From positions 1-35,225 of the forward strand of contig JAIBDZ010000016.1 in NCBI GenBank assembly GCA_024685975.1: a stretch of 35,225 bases of DNA, written 5' to 3'. The position numbers and the translations under genes are program-made. Each line of letters begins with the position of its first letter. Within the stretch, counting starts at the first letter, position 1. The notes below the pieces were generated by a model that ran no database searches, was not told the origin of the DNA, and saw nothing but the letters and a program-made list of their open reading frames with translations. This DNA comes from Piscirickettsiaceae bacterium (GTDB lineage Bacteria > Pseudomonadota > Gammaproteobacteria > Nitrosococcales > Methylophagaceae). Shown here piece by piece: positions 1 to 6,859 of the stretch.

Positions 1-372
1 ATTATCACAATCGAGCATTTCAGCCGCGATTTCGAAATTCATCACATCGCCTGCATAGTTTTTAACAATGAATAATACGCCCGCACCAGTATCAACAGCT
101 TCCGCGGCCGCCATCATCTGATCAGGTGTTGGCGAGGTGAAAATCTGACCTGGACAGGCGGCATCGAGCATCCCTTTGCCCACTAAACCTGTATGCAGAG
201 GTTCATGACCAGAACCACCACCAGACACCAAGGCCACTTTATTAGTCACCAATTGTTTTCTGGTCACAAAGTTAGGCTGATGATTAAAACTGATAATGTC
301 ATCGTGTGCTTTGGCAAAGCCATTTAGACTTTCTTCTAATAAGCTTTCAACAGCGTTGATCATTTTTTTCAT
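1..372 (-). CDS. dhaK: Dihydroxyacetone kinase, DhaK subunit (3' end beyond window)
   Basis: The first 124 codons are visible; the gene runs off the left edge. The N-terminus begins MKKMINAVESLL and carries the DhaK motifs SGGGSGHEP and GACPG-like AACPGQIFTSPTPD, closely resembling the Escherichia coli PTS-dependent DhaK. The family phosphorylates dihydroxyacetone to dihydroxyacetone phosphate in the cytoplasm. The substrate-binding histidine lies beyond the window, so it cannot be checked whether this is the PTS-type DhaK or the longer ATP-type enzyme; the start favours the PTS type. The chosen ATG has GGAGAG a few bases upstream. It follows the HAD phosphatase gene by 20 bases on the same strand, so they are probably cotranscribed. 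In a ribulose monophosphate methylotroph the enzyme may salvage dihydroxyacetone, which is inference. Confidence 0.9.
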   Translation of the reverse strand, partial: MKKMINAVESLLEESLNGFAKAHDDIISFNHQPNFVTRKQLVTNKVALVSGGGSGHEPLHTGLVGKGMLDAACPGQIFTSPTPDQMMAAAEAVDTGAGVLFIVKNYAGDVMNFEIAAEMLDCDN

Positions 373-392
373 TGCTTGCTCTCCACTCGTTA

Positions 393-1214
393 TTATTGCA
401 AGGCGTCCCGTAATGCCATGCTGACTTCTGTTATATCTTGCATTACCCAGGTGGGTTGATAATCCACCTCAGCCAATTCTTCCAGTGTTGAGATACCAGT
501 TAACACCAAAATGCTGCGTATCTCGGCATTAACAGCGCCTAAGATATCCGTATTAAGTCTGTCTCCAATAGCAATCGTATTCGCTTGATTTGTACCCAGG
601 CTTGCCAAGGCTTGTTGATAAAGGATGGGCTCAGGTTTACCAATACTGGTTGCTTTAATACCTGTCGCAGCTTCTAAAGCTGCAATGGTGCCGCCATTAC
701 CAATCACATCGCCCAGTTCTGTCGGCAATGTGGTATCCGCATTGGTGGCAAAAAACGCTGCACCTGCATTGAGGTTTAATGTTGCCGTCGCCAATTTATC
801 CCAACTTAGAGATCGGTCTAAACCTGTCACCACGATATCAGCTTTTTCTTGTCCCGAGACTTGATACAAATCAGTGAGCACAAAACCATGATCTAATAAA
901 GGTTCACGTAAACCATCCTCACCAATCACAAATGCCCGCCGCTTATCTGCTGGCTGGTGTTTATCAAGATAACTCGCTGTCGCCATACTTGATGTAAGTA
1001 CTTCTTTAGTGTCGACAGAAACCCCCATCGTCGCTAATTTATCAACATATTGCTGCTGAGTCAGGCTGGCATTATTGGTCGCTAATACAAAAGGAATCGC
1101 CAATTCCCTCAGAGTTACAAAGAAGGGCTGAAGGCCATCGATTGGATTATTACCATGCCATAACACCCCATCCATATCGATAATTAAACCCGCCACGTTA
1201 TTAATCTGATTCAT
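393..1214 (-). CDS. HAD-superfamily IIA phosphatase (NagD / phosphoglycolate phosphatase-like)
   Basis: A 273-residue cytoplasmic phosphatase of the HAD type IIA family. Motif I is DMDGV (Asp13 nucleophile, Asp15), motif II ATNNAS (about 45-50), the motif III lysine is near 193 (IGKPEP), and motif IV is GDRLNTD (217-223). Family members hydrolyse small phosphate esters such as phosphoglycolate, 4-nitrophenyl phosphate or nucleotides; the substrate cannot be read from the sequence. The frame is open for another 40 codons upstream, but that extension is unlike the family and overlaps the -35 box of hxlA1, so the ATG giving MNQINN is preferred. It is first in a two-gene unit with dhaK, 20 bases downstream, so a role in triose or sugar phosphate balance is possible but inferred. 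Confidence 0.88.
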   Translation of the reverse strand: MNQINNVAGLIIDMDGVLWHGNNPIDGLQPFFVTLRELAIPFVLATNNASLTQQQYVDKLATMGVSVDTKEVLTSSMATASYLDKHQPADKRRAFVIGEDGLREPLLDHGFVLTDLYQVSGQEKADIVVTGLDRSLSWDKLATATLNLNAGAAFFATNADTTLPTELGDVIGNGGTIAALEAATGIKATSIGKPEPILYQQALASLGTNQANTIAIGDRLNTDILGAVNAEIRSILVLTGISTLEELAEVDYQPTWVMQDITEVSMALRDALQ

Positions 1215-1327
1215 CTCAACCTGTTCTATATAAGTTATGCCCAATTTAGTGAAGCACAGCTTGGCATAAATTAAAACCGACTGTCTAGCATTAGCCAACA
1301 ACTGCAAGCTGAACAAACAGGTAATCA

Positions 1328-1357
1328 TTGACATCAGTCTAATGAGTGCTATATAGT
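1328..1357 (+). promoter_or_regulatory. Predicted sigma-70 promoter of hxlA1
   Basis: A perfect -35 box TTGACA (1328-1333) and a -10 box TATAGT (1352-1357) are separated by 18 bases. Transcription would start near 1364, giving a leader of about 50 bases before hxlA1. The same boxes and spacing occur before hxlA2 although the spacers are unrelated. Confidence 0.75.
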
Positions 1358-1415
1358 CTTCCGGCGTATTTTCAACGTATTTATCAACTTAAACACTATT
1401 TAGGAGCATGGCAAC

Positions 1416-2057
1416 ATGGCTAAAGCACTTATTCAAATGGCACTAGATTCTCTAGATTTCGACGCAACAATGGGACTTGCAGAGCAAGTAGCCCCTTACG
1501 TTGATATCCTAGAAGTTGGTACACCTTGTATCAAATATAACGGTCTTGAAATCGTTACTGCTCTAAAAGCAAAATTCCCTGACAACCTAGTCCTTGTTGA
1601 CCTTAAAACAATGGATGCGGGCGAATATGAAGCTACACCTTTCTATGAAGCAGGTGCTGACATCTGTACTGTTTTAGGTGTTTCTGATAAAGCAACAATG
1701 GGCGGTGTTATCAAAGCGGCTAACGCTAACAGCTCTGAAGCTCAAATCGACTTAATCAGTGTAAAAGATAAGCAAGCAGTTGCTTCTGAAGCTGCCGCTA
1801 ACGGTGCTCAAATCATCGGTGTTCACACTGGTCTTGACGCTCAAGCAGCTGGTCAAACACCTTTCGCAGATCTTAAAGACATCGCTGATTTAGATCTTGG
1901 TGTTCGTATTTCTGTTGCCGGTGGTCTTAACAAAGACACTATCCAAGACACAGTTCGCGCTGGTGCAACAATCGTTGTTGTAGGTGCTGCTATCTATGGT
2001 GCTGACTCTCCTGCAGATTCTGCTAAAGAGCTTCGTGCACTAGTTGACGCTGCATAA
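1416..2057 (+). CDS. hxlA: 3-hexulose-6-phosphate synthase, copy 1
   Basis: Condenses formaldehyde with ribulose 5-phosphate to give 3-hexulose 6-phosphate, the fixing step of the ribulose monophosphate cycle, in the cytoplasm. The 213-residue protein has the orotidine-decarboxylase-like barrel signature DLKTMD (DxKxxD; Asp62, Lys64, Asp67), an N-terminal strand with MALDSLDFDATM, and C-terminal phosphate-binding segments SVAGG and VVGAAIYG. An AGGAG lies just upstream of the ATG. It is monocistronic: its own consensus promoter (1328-1357) and a strong terminator (2086-2119) bracket it. Codon use is narrow and typical of highly expressed genes. A second copy at 4112 is very similar in protein sequence but differs at many silent sites, so the duplication is not recent. 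Confidence 0.97.
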   Translation: MAKALIQMALDSLDFDATMGLAEQVAPYVDILEVGTPCIKYNGLEIVTALKAKFPDNLVLVDLKTMDAGEYEATPFYEAGADICTVLGVSDKATMGGVIKAANANSSEAQIDLISVKDKQAVASEAAANGAQIIGVHTGLDAQAAGQTPFADLKDIADLDLGVRISVAGGLNKDTIQDTVRAGATIVVVGAAIYGADSPADSAKELRALVDAA

Positions 2058-2085
2058 TTTATAGCGCTGCTATAAAGTAAGTTTG

Positions 2086-2119
2086 AAAAAGGCGGGTGAT
2101 TTTTCACCCGCCTTTTTTA
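2086..2119 (+). terminator. Rho-independent terminator after hxlA1
   Basis: A 9-base GC-rich stem, GGCGGGTGA (2091-2099) with TCACCCGCC (2104-2112), has a TTTT loop and is flanked by an A-run and a T-run that lengthen the stem. It separates hxlA1 from the repeat-protein gene. Confidence 0.92.
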
Positions 2120-2176
2120 TTGTCACAATCAGCATTCAAGCCACTATTCATCAATACGACATAACTGTTTGCTATC

Positions 2177-2215
2177 TTGAAACTCCACTCTTAAGTTAAA
2201 ACATAGTAATATAGT
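2177..2215 (+). promoter_or_regulatory. Possible promoter of the repeat-protein gene
   Basis: After the hxlA1 terminator the next gene needs its own promoter. TTGAAA (2177-2182) and CATAGT (2202-2207) are 19 bases apart. A further TATAGT, the same -10 hexamer as at both hxlA genes, lies at 2210-2215 but lacks a good -35 at normal spacing. The exact boxes are uncertain. Confidence 0.35.
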
Positions 2216-2267
2216 CGTTTTTCTGCACCATCTTACTAGACAAAGCTTAAACAAAAGGGTATTTCAA

Positions 2268-2882
2268 ATGAGCGAAAAAGGTTTCCTGTCTTCAATCTGC
2301 GGTTTATTTAAAGGCCTGTTTTCATCAGGTTCTACAGCAAGCCAGCCTCAGCCTAGCTATACCCCACCACCAGCACAACCAGAACCTGTTGCACCTGCAG
2401 CAGTCGAGCCAGAGCCTGCTGCTGTTGAACCAGAAGTTGCGCCTGAGCCAGAAGTTGAGGAAGTTACTCCAGTAACAGCGAACACCATCACATCAGTTGA
2501 GCAATATATTCAAAATCAAGCTGATGCGGCACCTGCGATGACTTCTGTTGAACGCTATATTCAAAACCAAGCTGCTCAAAAAAGCACCATGACTAGCGTT
2601 GAGCGTTACATCCAAAACCAAACAACGCAACAACTCTCAATGACCAGCGTCGAGCGTTATATTCAAAACCAGACGCATACTGAGTTATCATTAACGGGTG
2701 TTGAACGTTATATCCAGAATATGTCGTCGCGTACGATAGCGGCTATGACCAGCGTAGAACACTATATCCAGAATAAAATGGCTGCGACTCAGCAGCAAAC
2801 TGGCGTTGATCGTTATATACAAAATCAAGCCAAAGCCAAGCAAATGACTAGCGTAGAACGCTACATTCAAAACCGAGCCTAA
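2268..2882 (+). CDS. Unrecognised protein with eight TSVERYIQN repeats (possible scaffold)
   Basis: I do not recognise a named family. The 204-residue protein has three parts. Residues 4-20 (KGFLSSICGLFKGLFSS) place F6, L7, I10, L13, F14, L17 and F18 on one face of an amphipathic helix. Residues 21-72 are a Pro/Glu/Ala/Val-rich linker, probably disordered. Residues 74-203 hold eight copies of an 11-residue unit, consensus MTSVERYIQNQ, starting at 74, 91, 108, 125, 142, 160, 177 and 193, separated by 5-7 polar residues. There are no transmembrane spans, signal peptide or catalytic motifs. The copies use different synonymous codons while keeping the residues, pointing to protein-level selection. 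It lies between hxlA1 and tal with no clear terminator before tal, so cotranscription with tal is likely. A multivalent scaffold for formaldehyde-fixing enzymes is a hypothesis only. Confidence 0.85.
   Translation: MSEKGFLSSICGLFKGLFSSGSTASQPQPSYTPPPAQPEPVAPAAVEPEPAAVEPEVAPEPEVEEVTPVTANTITSVEQYIQNQADAAPAMTSVERYIQNQAAQKSTMTSVERYIQNQTTQQLSMTSVERYIQNQTHTELSLTGVERYIQNMSSRTIAAMTSVEHYIQNKMAATQQQTGVDRYIQNQAKAKQMTSVERYIQNRA
2487..2876 (+). repeat. Eight in-frame repeats of about 51 bases (TSVERYIQN units)
   Basis: The repeat array encodes residues 74-203 of the protein at 2268-2882. Each unit is a conserved 33-base core plus a variable spacer, with a usual period of 51 bases (range 48-54). Invariant residues across all eight copies are T, V, Y, I, Q and N. 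Gly replaces Ser in copies 5 and 7, Asp replaces Glu in copy 7, and Gln or His replaces Arg in copies 1 and 6. Silent differences are frequent, so this is an old, selected protein repeat and not recent slippage. Confidence 0.95.
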
Positions 2883-2962
2883 GCCTTTTAAATTAAGGCG
2901 AATCTCGGACATGACTATCAGACTCTTTTAACTTTATAAAAACTTAGGAAGGTATCTTTAAT

Positions 2963-3946
2963 ATGGCAAATCTACTTGATCAGCTTAAAGAAATGACTGT
3001 TGTTGTTGCCGACACAGGTGATATCGAAGCAATCGAAAAATTTACGCCTCGTGATGCAACAACGAACCCATCATTGATTACAGCTGCGGCACAAATGCCT
3101 CAATACCAAGGTATTGTTGATGACACATTAAAAGGCGCTCGTGAAACTGTTGGTGCTGGTGCTTCAGCATCTGATGTGGTGACATTAGCTTTCGATCGCT
3201 TAGCTGTTTCTTTTGGTTTAAAAATCTTAGACATCGTTCCACAACGTGTTTCAACTGAAGTGGATGCGCGTTTATCTTACGATACTGATGCAACCATCGC
3301 TAAAGGTCGTGACCTGATTGCTCAATACGAAGCAGCAGGTGTATCTCGTGAGCGCATTCTTATCAAGATTGCTGCAACATGGGAAGGTATTCAAGCCGCT
3401 AAAGTTTTAGAAGAAGAAGGTATCCACACTAACCTTACTTTGGTATTTGGTCTTCACCAAGCGATTGCTTGTGCTGAAAATGGCATCCAATTAATTTCAC
3501 CATTTGTTGGTCGTATTCTTGACTGGTATAAGAAAGATAGTGGCCGTGACTCATATGAGTCGCATGAAGATCCAGGTGTTGTGTCTGTTACAGCCATTTA
3601 TAACTACTTTAAAAAGTTTGGCTATGATACAGAAGTTATGGGTGCTAGCTTCCGTAACCTTGGTGAAATCACAGAATTAGCGGGTGTTGATTTATTAACA
3701 ATCTCTCCAGGCTTACTGGATGAATTGCAATCAACTGAAGGTGAATTACCTCGCAAACTTTCAGTAGAACAGGCAAATGCTTCAGATATTGAAAAAATCA
3801 ATATGGATAAAGCGACTTTCGATGCTATGCATGCCGCAGATCGCATGGCAACTGAGAAACTTTCTGAAGGTATTGATGGTTTCGCTAAAGCCCTCGGAAC
3901 TCTTGAAGAGTTACTCGCAAATCGCTTAGCAGAATTAGAAGCTTAA
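2963..3946 (+). CDS. tal: Transaldolase
   Basis: Transfers a dihydroxyacetone unit from sedoheptulose 7-phosphate to glyceraldehyde 3-phosphate (and the reverse), rearranging sugar phosphates so that ribulose 5-phosphate is regenerated for formaldehyde fixation. The 327-residue length matches TalB-type enzymes. Visible landmarks are Asp17 in VVADTGD, the DATTNPSL motif (31-38), and the Schiff-base lysine Lys135 in [21 protein letters not shown] lies ahead of the ATG. It follows the repeat-protein gene by 80 bases without a convincing terminator or strong promoter, so it is probably read from the same transcript, and it ends before a 13-base-pair hairpin (3971-4005). Codon use is that of a highly expressed gene, as for its neighbours. 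Confidence 0.97.
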   Translation: MANLLDQLKEMTVVVADTGDIEAIEKFTPRDATTNPSLITAAAQMPQYQGIVDDTLKGARETVGAGASASDVVTLAFDRLAVSFGLKILDIVPQRVSTEVDARLSYDTDATIAKGRDLIAQYEAAGVSRERILIKIAATWEGIQAAKVLEEEGIHTNLTLVFGLHQAIACAENGIQLISPFVGRILDWYKKDSGRDSYESHEDPGVVSVTAIYNYFKKFGYDTEVMGASFRNLGEITELAGVDLLTISPGLLDELQSTEGELPRKLSVEQANASDIEKINMDKATFDAMHAADRMATEKLSEGIDGFAKALGTLEELLANRLAELEA

Positions 3947-3970
3947 TCACTTCTAATTGCACAAAACAGT

Positions 3971-4005
3971 TTAGCTCAAGCCATATATTTTTTGGCTTGA
4001 GCTAA
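3971..4005 (+). terminator. 13-bp hairpin after tal (weak terminator or RNA-stabilising stem)
   Basis: A perfect inverted repeat TTAGCTCAAGCCA (3971-3983) and TGGCTTGAGCTAA (3993-4005) surrounds a 9-base AT-rich loop. It is followed by CTTTCTAT and not a clean T-run, so it may attenuate, or protect the upstream 3' end, more than fully terminate. A strong promoter follows at 4028. Confidence 0.6.
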
Positions 4006-4027
4006 CTTTCTATATGTCTGTCTTAAA

Positions 4028-4057
4028 TTGACATAAGGCAGGGATGTAAATTATAGT
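4028..4057 (+). promoter_or_regulatory. Predicted sigma-70 promoter of hxlA2-hxlB
   Basis: TTGACA (4028-4033), an 18-base spacer and TATAGT (4052-4057). Boxes and spacing are identical to the hxlA1 promoter, while the spacers do not resemble each other. The start site would be near 4064. Confidence 0.75.
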
Positions 4058-4099
4058 TCCAAATCCGCTTATCAGCGTGATAACAAAAAAACATTACTT

Positions 4100-4104
4100 A
4101 GGAG
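4100..4104 (+). promoter_or_regulatory. Ribosome binding site that decides the hxlA2 start
   Basis: AGGAG at 4100-4104 is only one base from an in-frame ATG at 4106 but seven bases from the ATG at 4112. Normal spacing favours 4112. Confidence 0.75.
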
Positions 4105-4111
4105 TATGAAA

Positions 4112-4747
4112 ATGGCAGAAATCCAAATGGCTCTAGATTCTCTAGACTTCGACGCAACTATGGCTTTAGCAGAACAAGTTGCACCTTATGTTGATATTCT
4201 AGAAATCGGCACACCATGCATCAAATACAACGGCCTTAAGCTTGTTAAAGCGCTTAAAGCAGCTCACCCAGATAAAAAAATCCTTGTTGACCTTAAAACA
4301 ATGGATGCTGGTGAGTACGAAGCAACTCCTTTCTTCGAAGCTGGTGGTGACATCACTACTGTATTAGGTGCTTCTGATATGGCTACAATCAGTGGTGTTA
4401 TCAAAGCAGCTAACGCTAACGGCGCAGAAGCTCAAGTTGACTTAATCGGTGTTGAAGATAAATCAGCTGTTGCAACTGAAGCTGCAGCAAACGGTGCACA
4501 AATCATTGGTGTTCACACAGGTCTTGACGCTCAAGCTGCAGGTCAAACACCTTTCGCTGATCTTCAAATGATCGCTGGCCTAGGCATGGATGTAAAAATC
4601 TCTGTTGCTGGTGGTATTAACAAAGACACAATCCAAAGCACAGTTCAAGCTGGTGCAGCAATTGTTGTTGTTGGCGCGGCTATCTATGGCGCACCTTCTC
4701 CAGCAGAATCAGCTAAAGAATTACGTGCTTTAGTTGACGCGGCATAA
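4112..4747 (+). CDS. hxlA: 3-hexulose-6-phosphate synthase, copy 2
   Basis: Second copy of the formaldehyde-fixing aldolase, 211 residues, with the same DLKTMD catalytic signature (Asp60, Lys62, Asp65) and the same C-terminal SVAGG and VVGAAIYG segments. Most differences from copy 1 lie in surface stretches, for example the segment after KYNGL and the one before VKISVAGG. The start is placed at 4112 because AGGAG is at proper distance there; an in-frame ATG two codons upstream is too close. It forms an operon with hxlB, 11 bases downstream, driven by a consensus promoter at 4028-4057 and ended by the terminator at 5314-5350. Having one copy alone and one with the isomerase suggests separate tuning of the synthase level, which is inference. 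Confidence 0.97.
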   Translation: MAEIQMALDSLDFDATMALAEQVAPYVDILEIGTPCIKYNGLKLVKALKAAHPDKKILVDLKTMDAGEYEATPFFEAGGDITTVLGASDMATISGVIKAANANGAEAQVDLIGVEDKSAVATEAAANGAQIIGVHTGLDAQAAGQTPFADLQMIAGLGMDVKISVAGGINKDTIQSTVQAGAAIVVVGAAIYGAPSPAESAKELRALVDAA

Positions 4748-4758
4748 GGAATAGAACA

Positions 4759-5292
4759 ATGCATCGTGATCTACTCTTAAATAAAATCACTAATATCCTT
4801 GGTTCTACTGATGATTCATACGAAGCTAAATTAGTTTCAATGTGTGATGATGCCAAACGCATCTTTATTACAGGTGCAGGTCGCTCAAAACTGGTTGGTA
4901 ACTTCCTAGGGATGAGATTGATGCATAGTGGTTATACCGTTTATATTCAAGGTGAGATTAGTACACCTAGTATTCGTGAAGGCGATTTATTAATTGTTAT
5001 CTCGGGTTCAGGTGAAACAACACAGCTTGTTTCATTTACCAATAAAGCCAAATCTGAAGGCGCTAAAGTGGTTTTGATTTGCTCAAAATCTAGCTCAACG
5101 ATTGGTGATTTAGCGGACCAAACGATTCAAATTGGTACCGATAGTAGCTTTGCCCCAACAAAGGGTATGCCTATGGGAACTATGTTTGAATTATCAACAT
5201 TGATTTTCTTGGAAGCCATTGTTTCTCATCTAATCCATGAGAAAGGTATTCCAGAAGAAGAAATGAGATACCGTCACGCTAATATGGAATAA
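4759..5292 (+). CDS. hxlB: 6-phospho-3-hexuloisomerase
   Basis: Isomerises 3-hexulose 6-phosphate to fructose 6-phosphate, the second step of the ribulose monophosphate cycle. The 177-residue protein is a single SIS sugar-phosphate-isomerase domain: GAGRS (39-43) and SGSGET (82-87) form the phosphate-binding loops, and the C-terminal helix has EMRYRHANME, typical of the family. An AAGGA sits ahead of the ATG, and the gene starts 11 bases after hxlA2. It is the last gene of the carbon-fixation block and is followed by a strong terminator. Confidence 0.96.
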   Translation: MHRDLLLNKITNILGSTDDSYEAKLVSMCDDAKRIFITGAGRSKLVGNFLGMRLMHSGYTVYIQGEISTPSIREGDLLIVISGSGETTQLVSFTNKAKSEGAKVVLICSKSSSTIGDLADQTIQIGTDSSFAPTKGMPMGTMFELSTLIFLEAIVSHLIHEKGIPEEEMRYRHANME

Positions 5293-5313
5293 CCACTGTT
5301 CCAAAAGCGATAT

Positions 5314-5350
5314 AAAAAAAGCGAGTGACATTTGTTACTCGCTTTTTTTT
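5314..5350 (+). terminator. Rho-independent terminator after hxlB
   Basis: Stem GCGAGTGAC (5321-5329) with GTTACTCGC (5334-5342), one G-U pair, loop ATTT, followed by eight T residues and preceded by an A-run. It closes the hxlA2-hxlB operon. Confidence 0.93.
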
Positions 5351-5379
5351 GTCTATCAAAACCTCATACCACATAGTGA

Positions 5380-5408
5380 TAGAGCTAAAAGCCGCTTCGC
5401 GGTATAAT
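5380..5408 (+). promoter_or_regulatory. Predicted promoter of leuC
   Basis: A perfect -10 box TATAAT at 5403-5408, with a poor -35 (TAGAGC, 5380-5385) at 17 bases. The spacer contains a small inverted repeat CCGC-TTC-GCGG (5392-5402) directly against the -10 box, which could be fortuitous or an operator. Confidence 0.5.
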
Positions 5409-5439
5409 AGTCTCTTTACCTTACAACGATTATGGTTTT

Positions 5440-6846
5440 ATGAGCGCTCAAACTCTTTACGACAAATTATGGCAACAACACCTCGTCCGTAGTGAAGATG
5501 ACGGGACGGCACTCATCTACATTGACCGCCAGCTTGTCCACGAAGTCACATCACCACAAGCCTTTGAAGGTCTGCGCCTAGCAAACCGCCAACCACGTCG
5601 ACTAGACTCTGTTATTGCCACACCCGATCATAATGTGCCGACTAGCCATCGAGATCAAGGTATCTCTGATCCTATTGCTAAGCTACAAGTAGACACCTTA
5701 GATCAAAACTGTAAAGACTTTGGCATTACCGAATTTGATTTAACCGACGTTCGACAAGGCATCGTTCATGTTGTCGGCCCAGAACAAGGCGCGACCTTAC
5801 CGGGCATGACTGTTGTCTGTGGAGACTCACATACCTCAACACATGGTGCTTTTGGCGCGATTGCATTTGGTATTGGTACATCAGAAGTTGAACACGTCTT
5901 AGCGACACAATGCTTGATTCAGAAAAAAGCCAAAAACATGTTGGTACGCGTTGATGGCCAATGTCGTCCTGGCGTCGGAGCAAAAGATATTGTGCTCGCC
6001 ATTATCGGCCAATTGGGGACTGCCGGTGGAACGGGTTATACCATTGAATTTGCTGGCGAAGCGATCCAAGCTTTATCAATGGAAGGCCGCATGACCGTTT
6101 GTAATATGACTATCGAAGCAGGTGCACGTGTGGGCTTAATCGGCGTCGATGACACCACGATTGATTATCTCAAAGATCGTCCTTTCGCTCCGAAAGGAGA
6201 TAACTGGGACAAAGCAGTTCAATACTGGTCAACACTACACACTGATGATAATGCCATCTTTGATAAAACTATTGTGTTAGATGCTGCAGATATTAAACCT
6301 CAAGTCACATGGGGAACATCACCTGAAATGGTCGCCTCTGTTGATAGCCTTGTGCCAAACCCAGAGAAAGAAAGCGATCCTGTCAAACGTAGCGGCATGG
6401 AAAAAGCGTTGCATTATATGGGCCTCAAAGCTGATCAAGCGATTACTGATATTCAACTAGATCGTGTTTTTATTGGCTCATGCACTAACTCTCGTATCGA
6501 AGACTTACGTCAAGCAGCGAGCGCTATTAAAGGTGGCCAAGTCGCCAGTTCTTTAAAACAAGCCATGGTTGTGCCGGGCTCTGGCTTAGTCAAACAACAA
6601 GCCGAACACGAAGGTTTAGATAAAATTTTTATTGACGCGGGATTTGAATGGCGTGACCCAGGTTGCTCTATGTGTTTGGCTATGAATGCAGACCGTTTAG
6701 AGCCAGGTGAACATTGCGCCTCAACATCTAACCGTAACTTTGAAGGCCGCCAAGGCCTTGGTGGCAGAACACATCTCGTCAGTCCAGCAATGGCGGCCGC
6801 AGCTGCCGTCGCAGGTCATTTTGTCGATATCACACAGAATAGTTAA
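5440..6846 (+). CDS. leuC: 3-isopropylmalate dehydratase large subunit
   Basis: Large subunit of the enzyme that converts 2-isopropylmalate to 3-isopropylmalate in leucine synthesis; it needs the LeuD small subunit. The 468-residue length is normal. The [4Fe-4S] cysteines are present: Cys348 in SCTNSR, and Cys409 and Cys412 in PGCSMC. The aconitase-type segments [14 protein letters not shown] and [12 protein letters not shown] are intact. There is no clear ribosome binding site before the ATG. LeuD is not here: the next gene is convergent and belongs to another pathway, so leuC is separated from its partner, at least on this side. Its stop codon lies inside a perfect 12-bp hairpin shared with the convergent gene. 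Confidence 0.97.
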   Translation: MSAQTLYDKLWQQHLVRSEDDGTALIYIDRQLVHEVTSPQAFEGLRLANRQPRRLDSVIATPDHNVPTSHRDQGISDPIAKLQVDTLDQNCKDFGITEFDLTDVRQGIVHVVGPEQGATLPGMTVVCGDSHTSTHGAFGAIAFGIGTSEVEHVLATQCLIQKKAKNMLVRVDGQCRPGVGAKDIVLAIIGQLGTAGGTGYTIEFAGEAIQALSMEGRMTVCNMTIEAGARVGLIGVDDTTIDYLKDRPFAPKGDNWDKAVQYWSTLHTDDNAIFDKTIVLDAADIKPQVTWGTSPEMVASVDSLVPNPEKESDPVKRSGMEKALHYMGLKADQAITDIQLDRVFIGSCTNSRIEDLRQAASAIKGGQVASSLKQAMVVPGSGLVKQQAEHEGLDKIFIDAGFEWRDPGCSMCLAMNADRLEPGEHCASTSNRNFEGRQGLGGRTHLVSPAMAAAAAVAGHFVDITQNS

Positions 6847-6859
6847 TCTATTCTGTGTG
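6831..6859. terminator. Hairpin shared by the convergent 3' ends of leuC and the response regulator
   Basis: A perfect 12-bp inverted repeat CACACAGAATAG (6831-6842) and CTATTCTGTGTG (6848-6859) with a 5-base loop. The loop and arms contain the TAA of leuC (6844-6846) and the TAG of the minus-strand gene (6848-6850). It can fold in both transcripts, but neither side has a T-run, so it may stabilise 3' ends instead of terminating by itself. Confidence 0.6.

Noticed and set aside
1215-1334. Forty-codon N-terminal extension of the HAD phosphatase
   Set aside because: It does not resemble the family and overlaps the hxlA1 -35 box; the ATG at 1214 gives a normal HAD start.
2487-2876. Regular repeats suggesting a CRISPR array
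   Set aside because: The period is a multiple of three, the units encode a conserved peptide and the copies differ at silent sites; there are no cas genes.
2883-2902. Small hairpin after the repeat-protein gene as a terminator
   Set aside because: Only a 5-bp stem with no T-run; too weak to separate the gene from tal.
2691-2912. Minus-strand open frame across the repeats
   Set aside because: It is the mirror of the repeat array with no start signals; the plus-strand frame explains the sequence.
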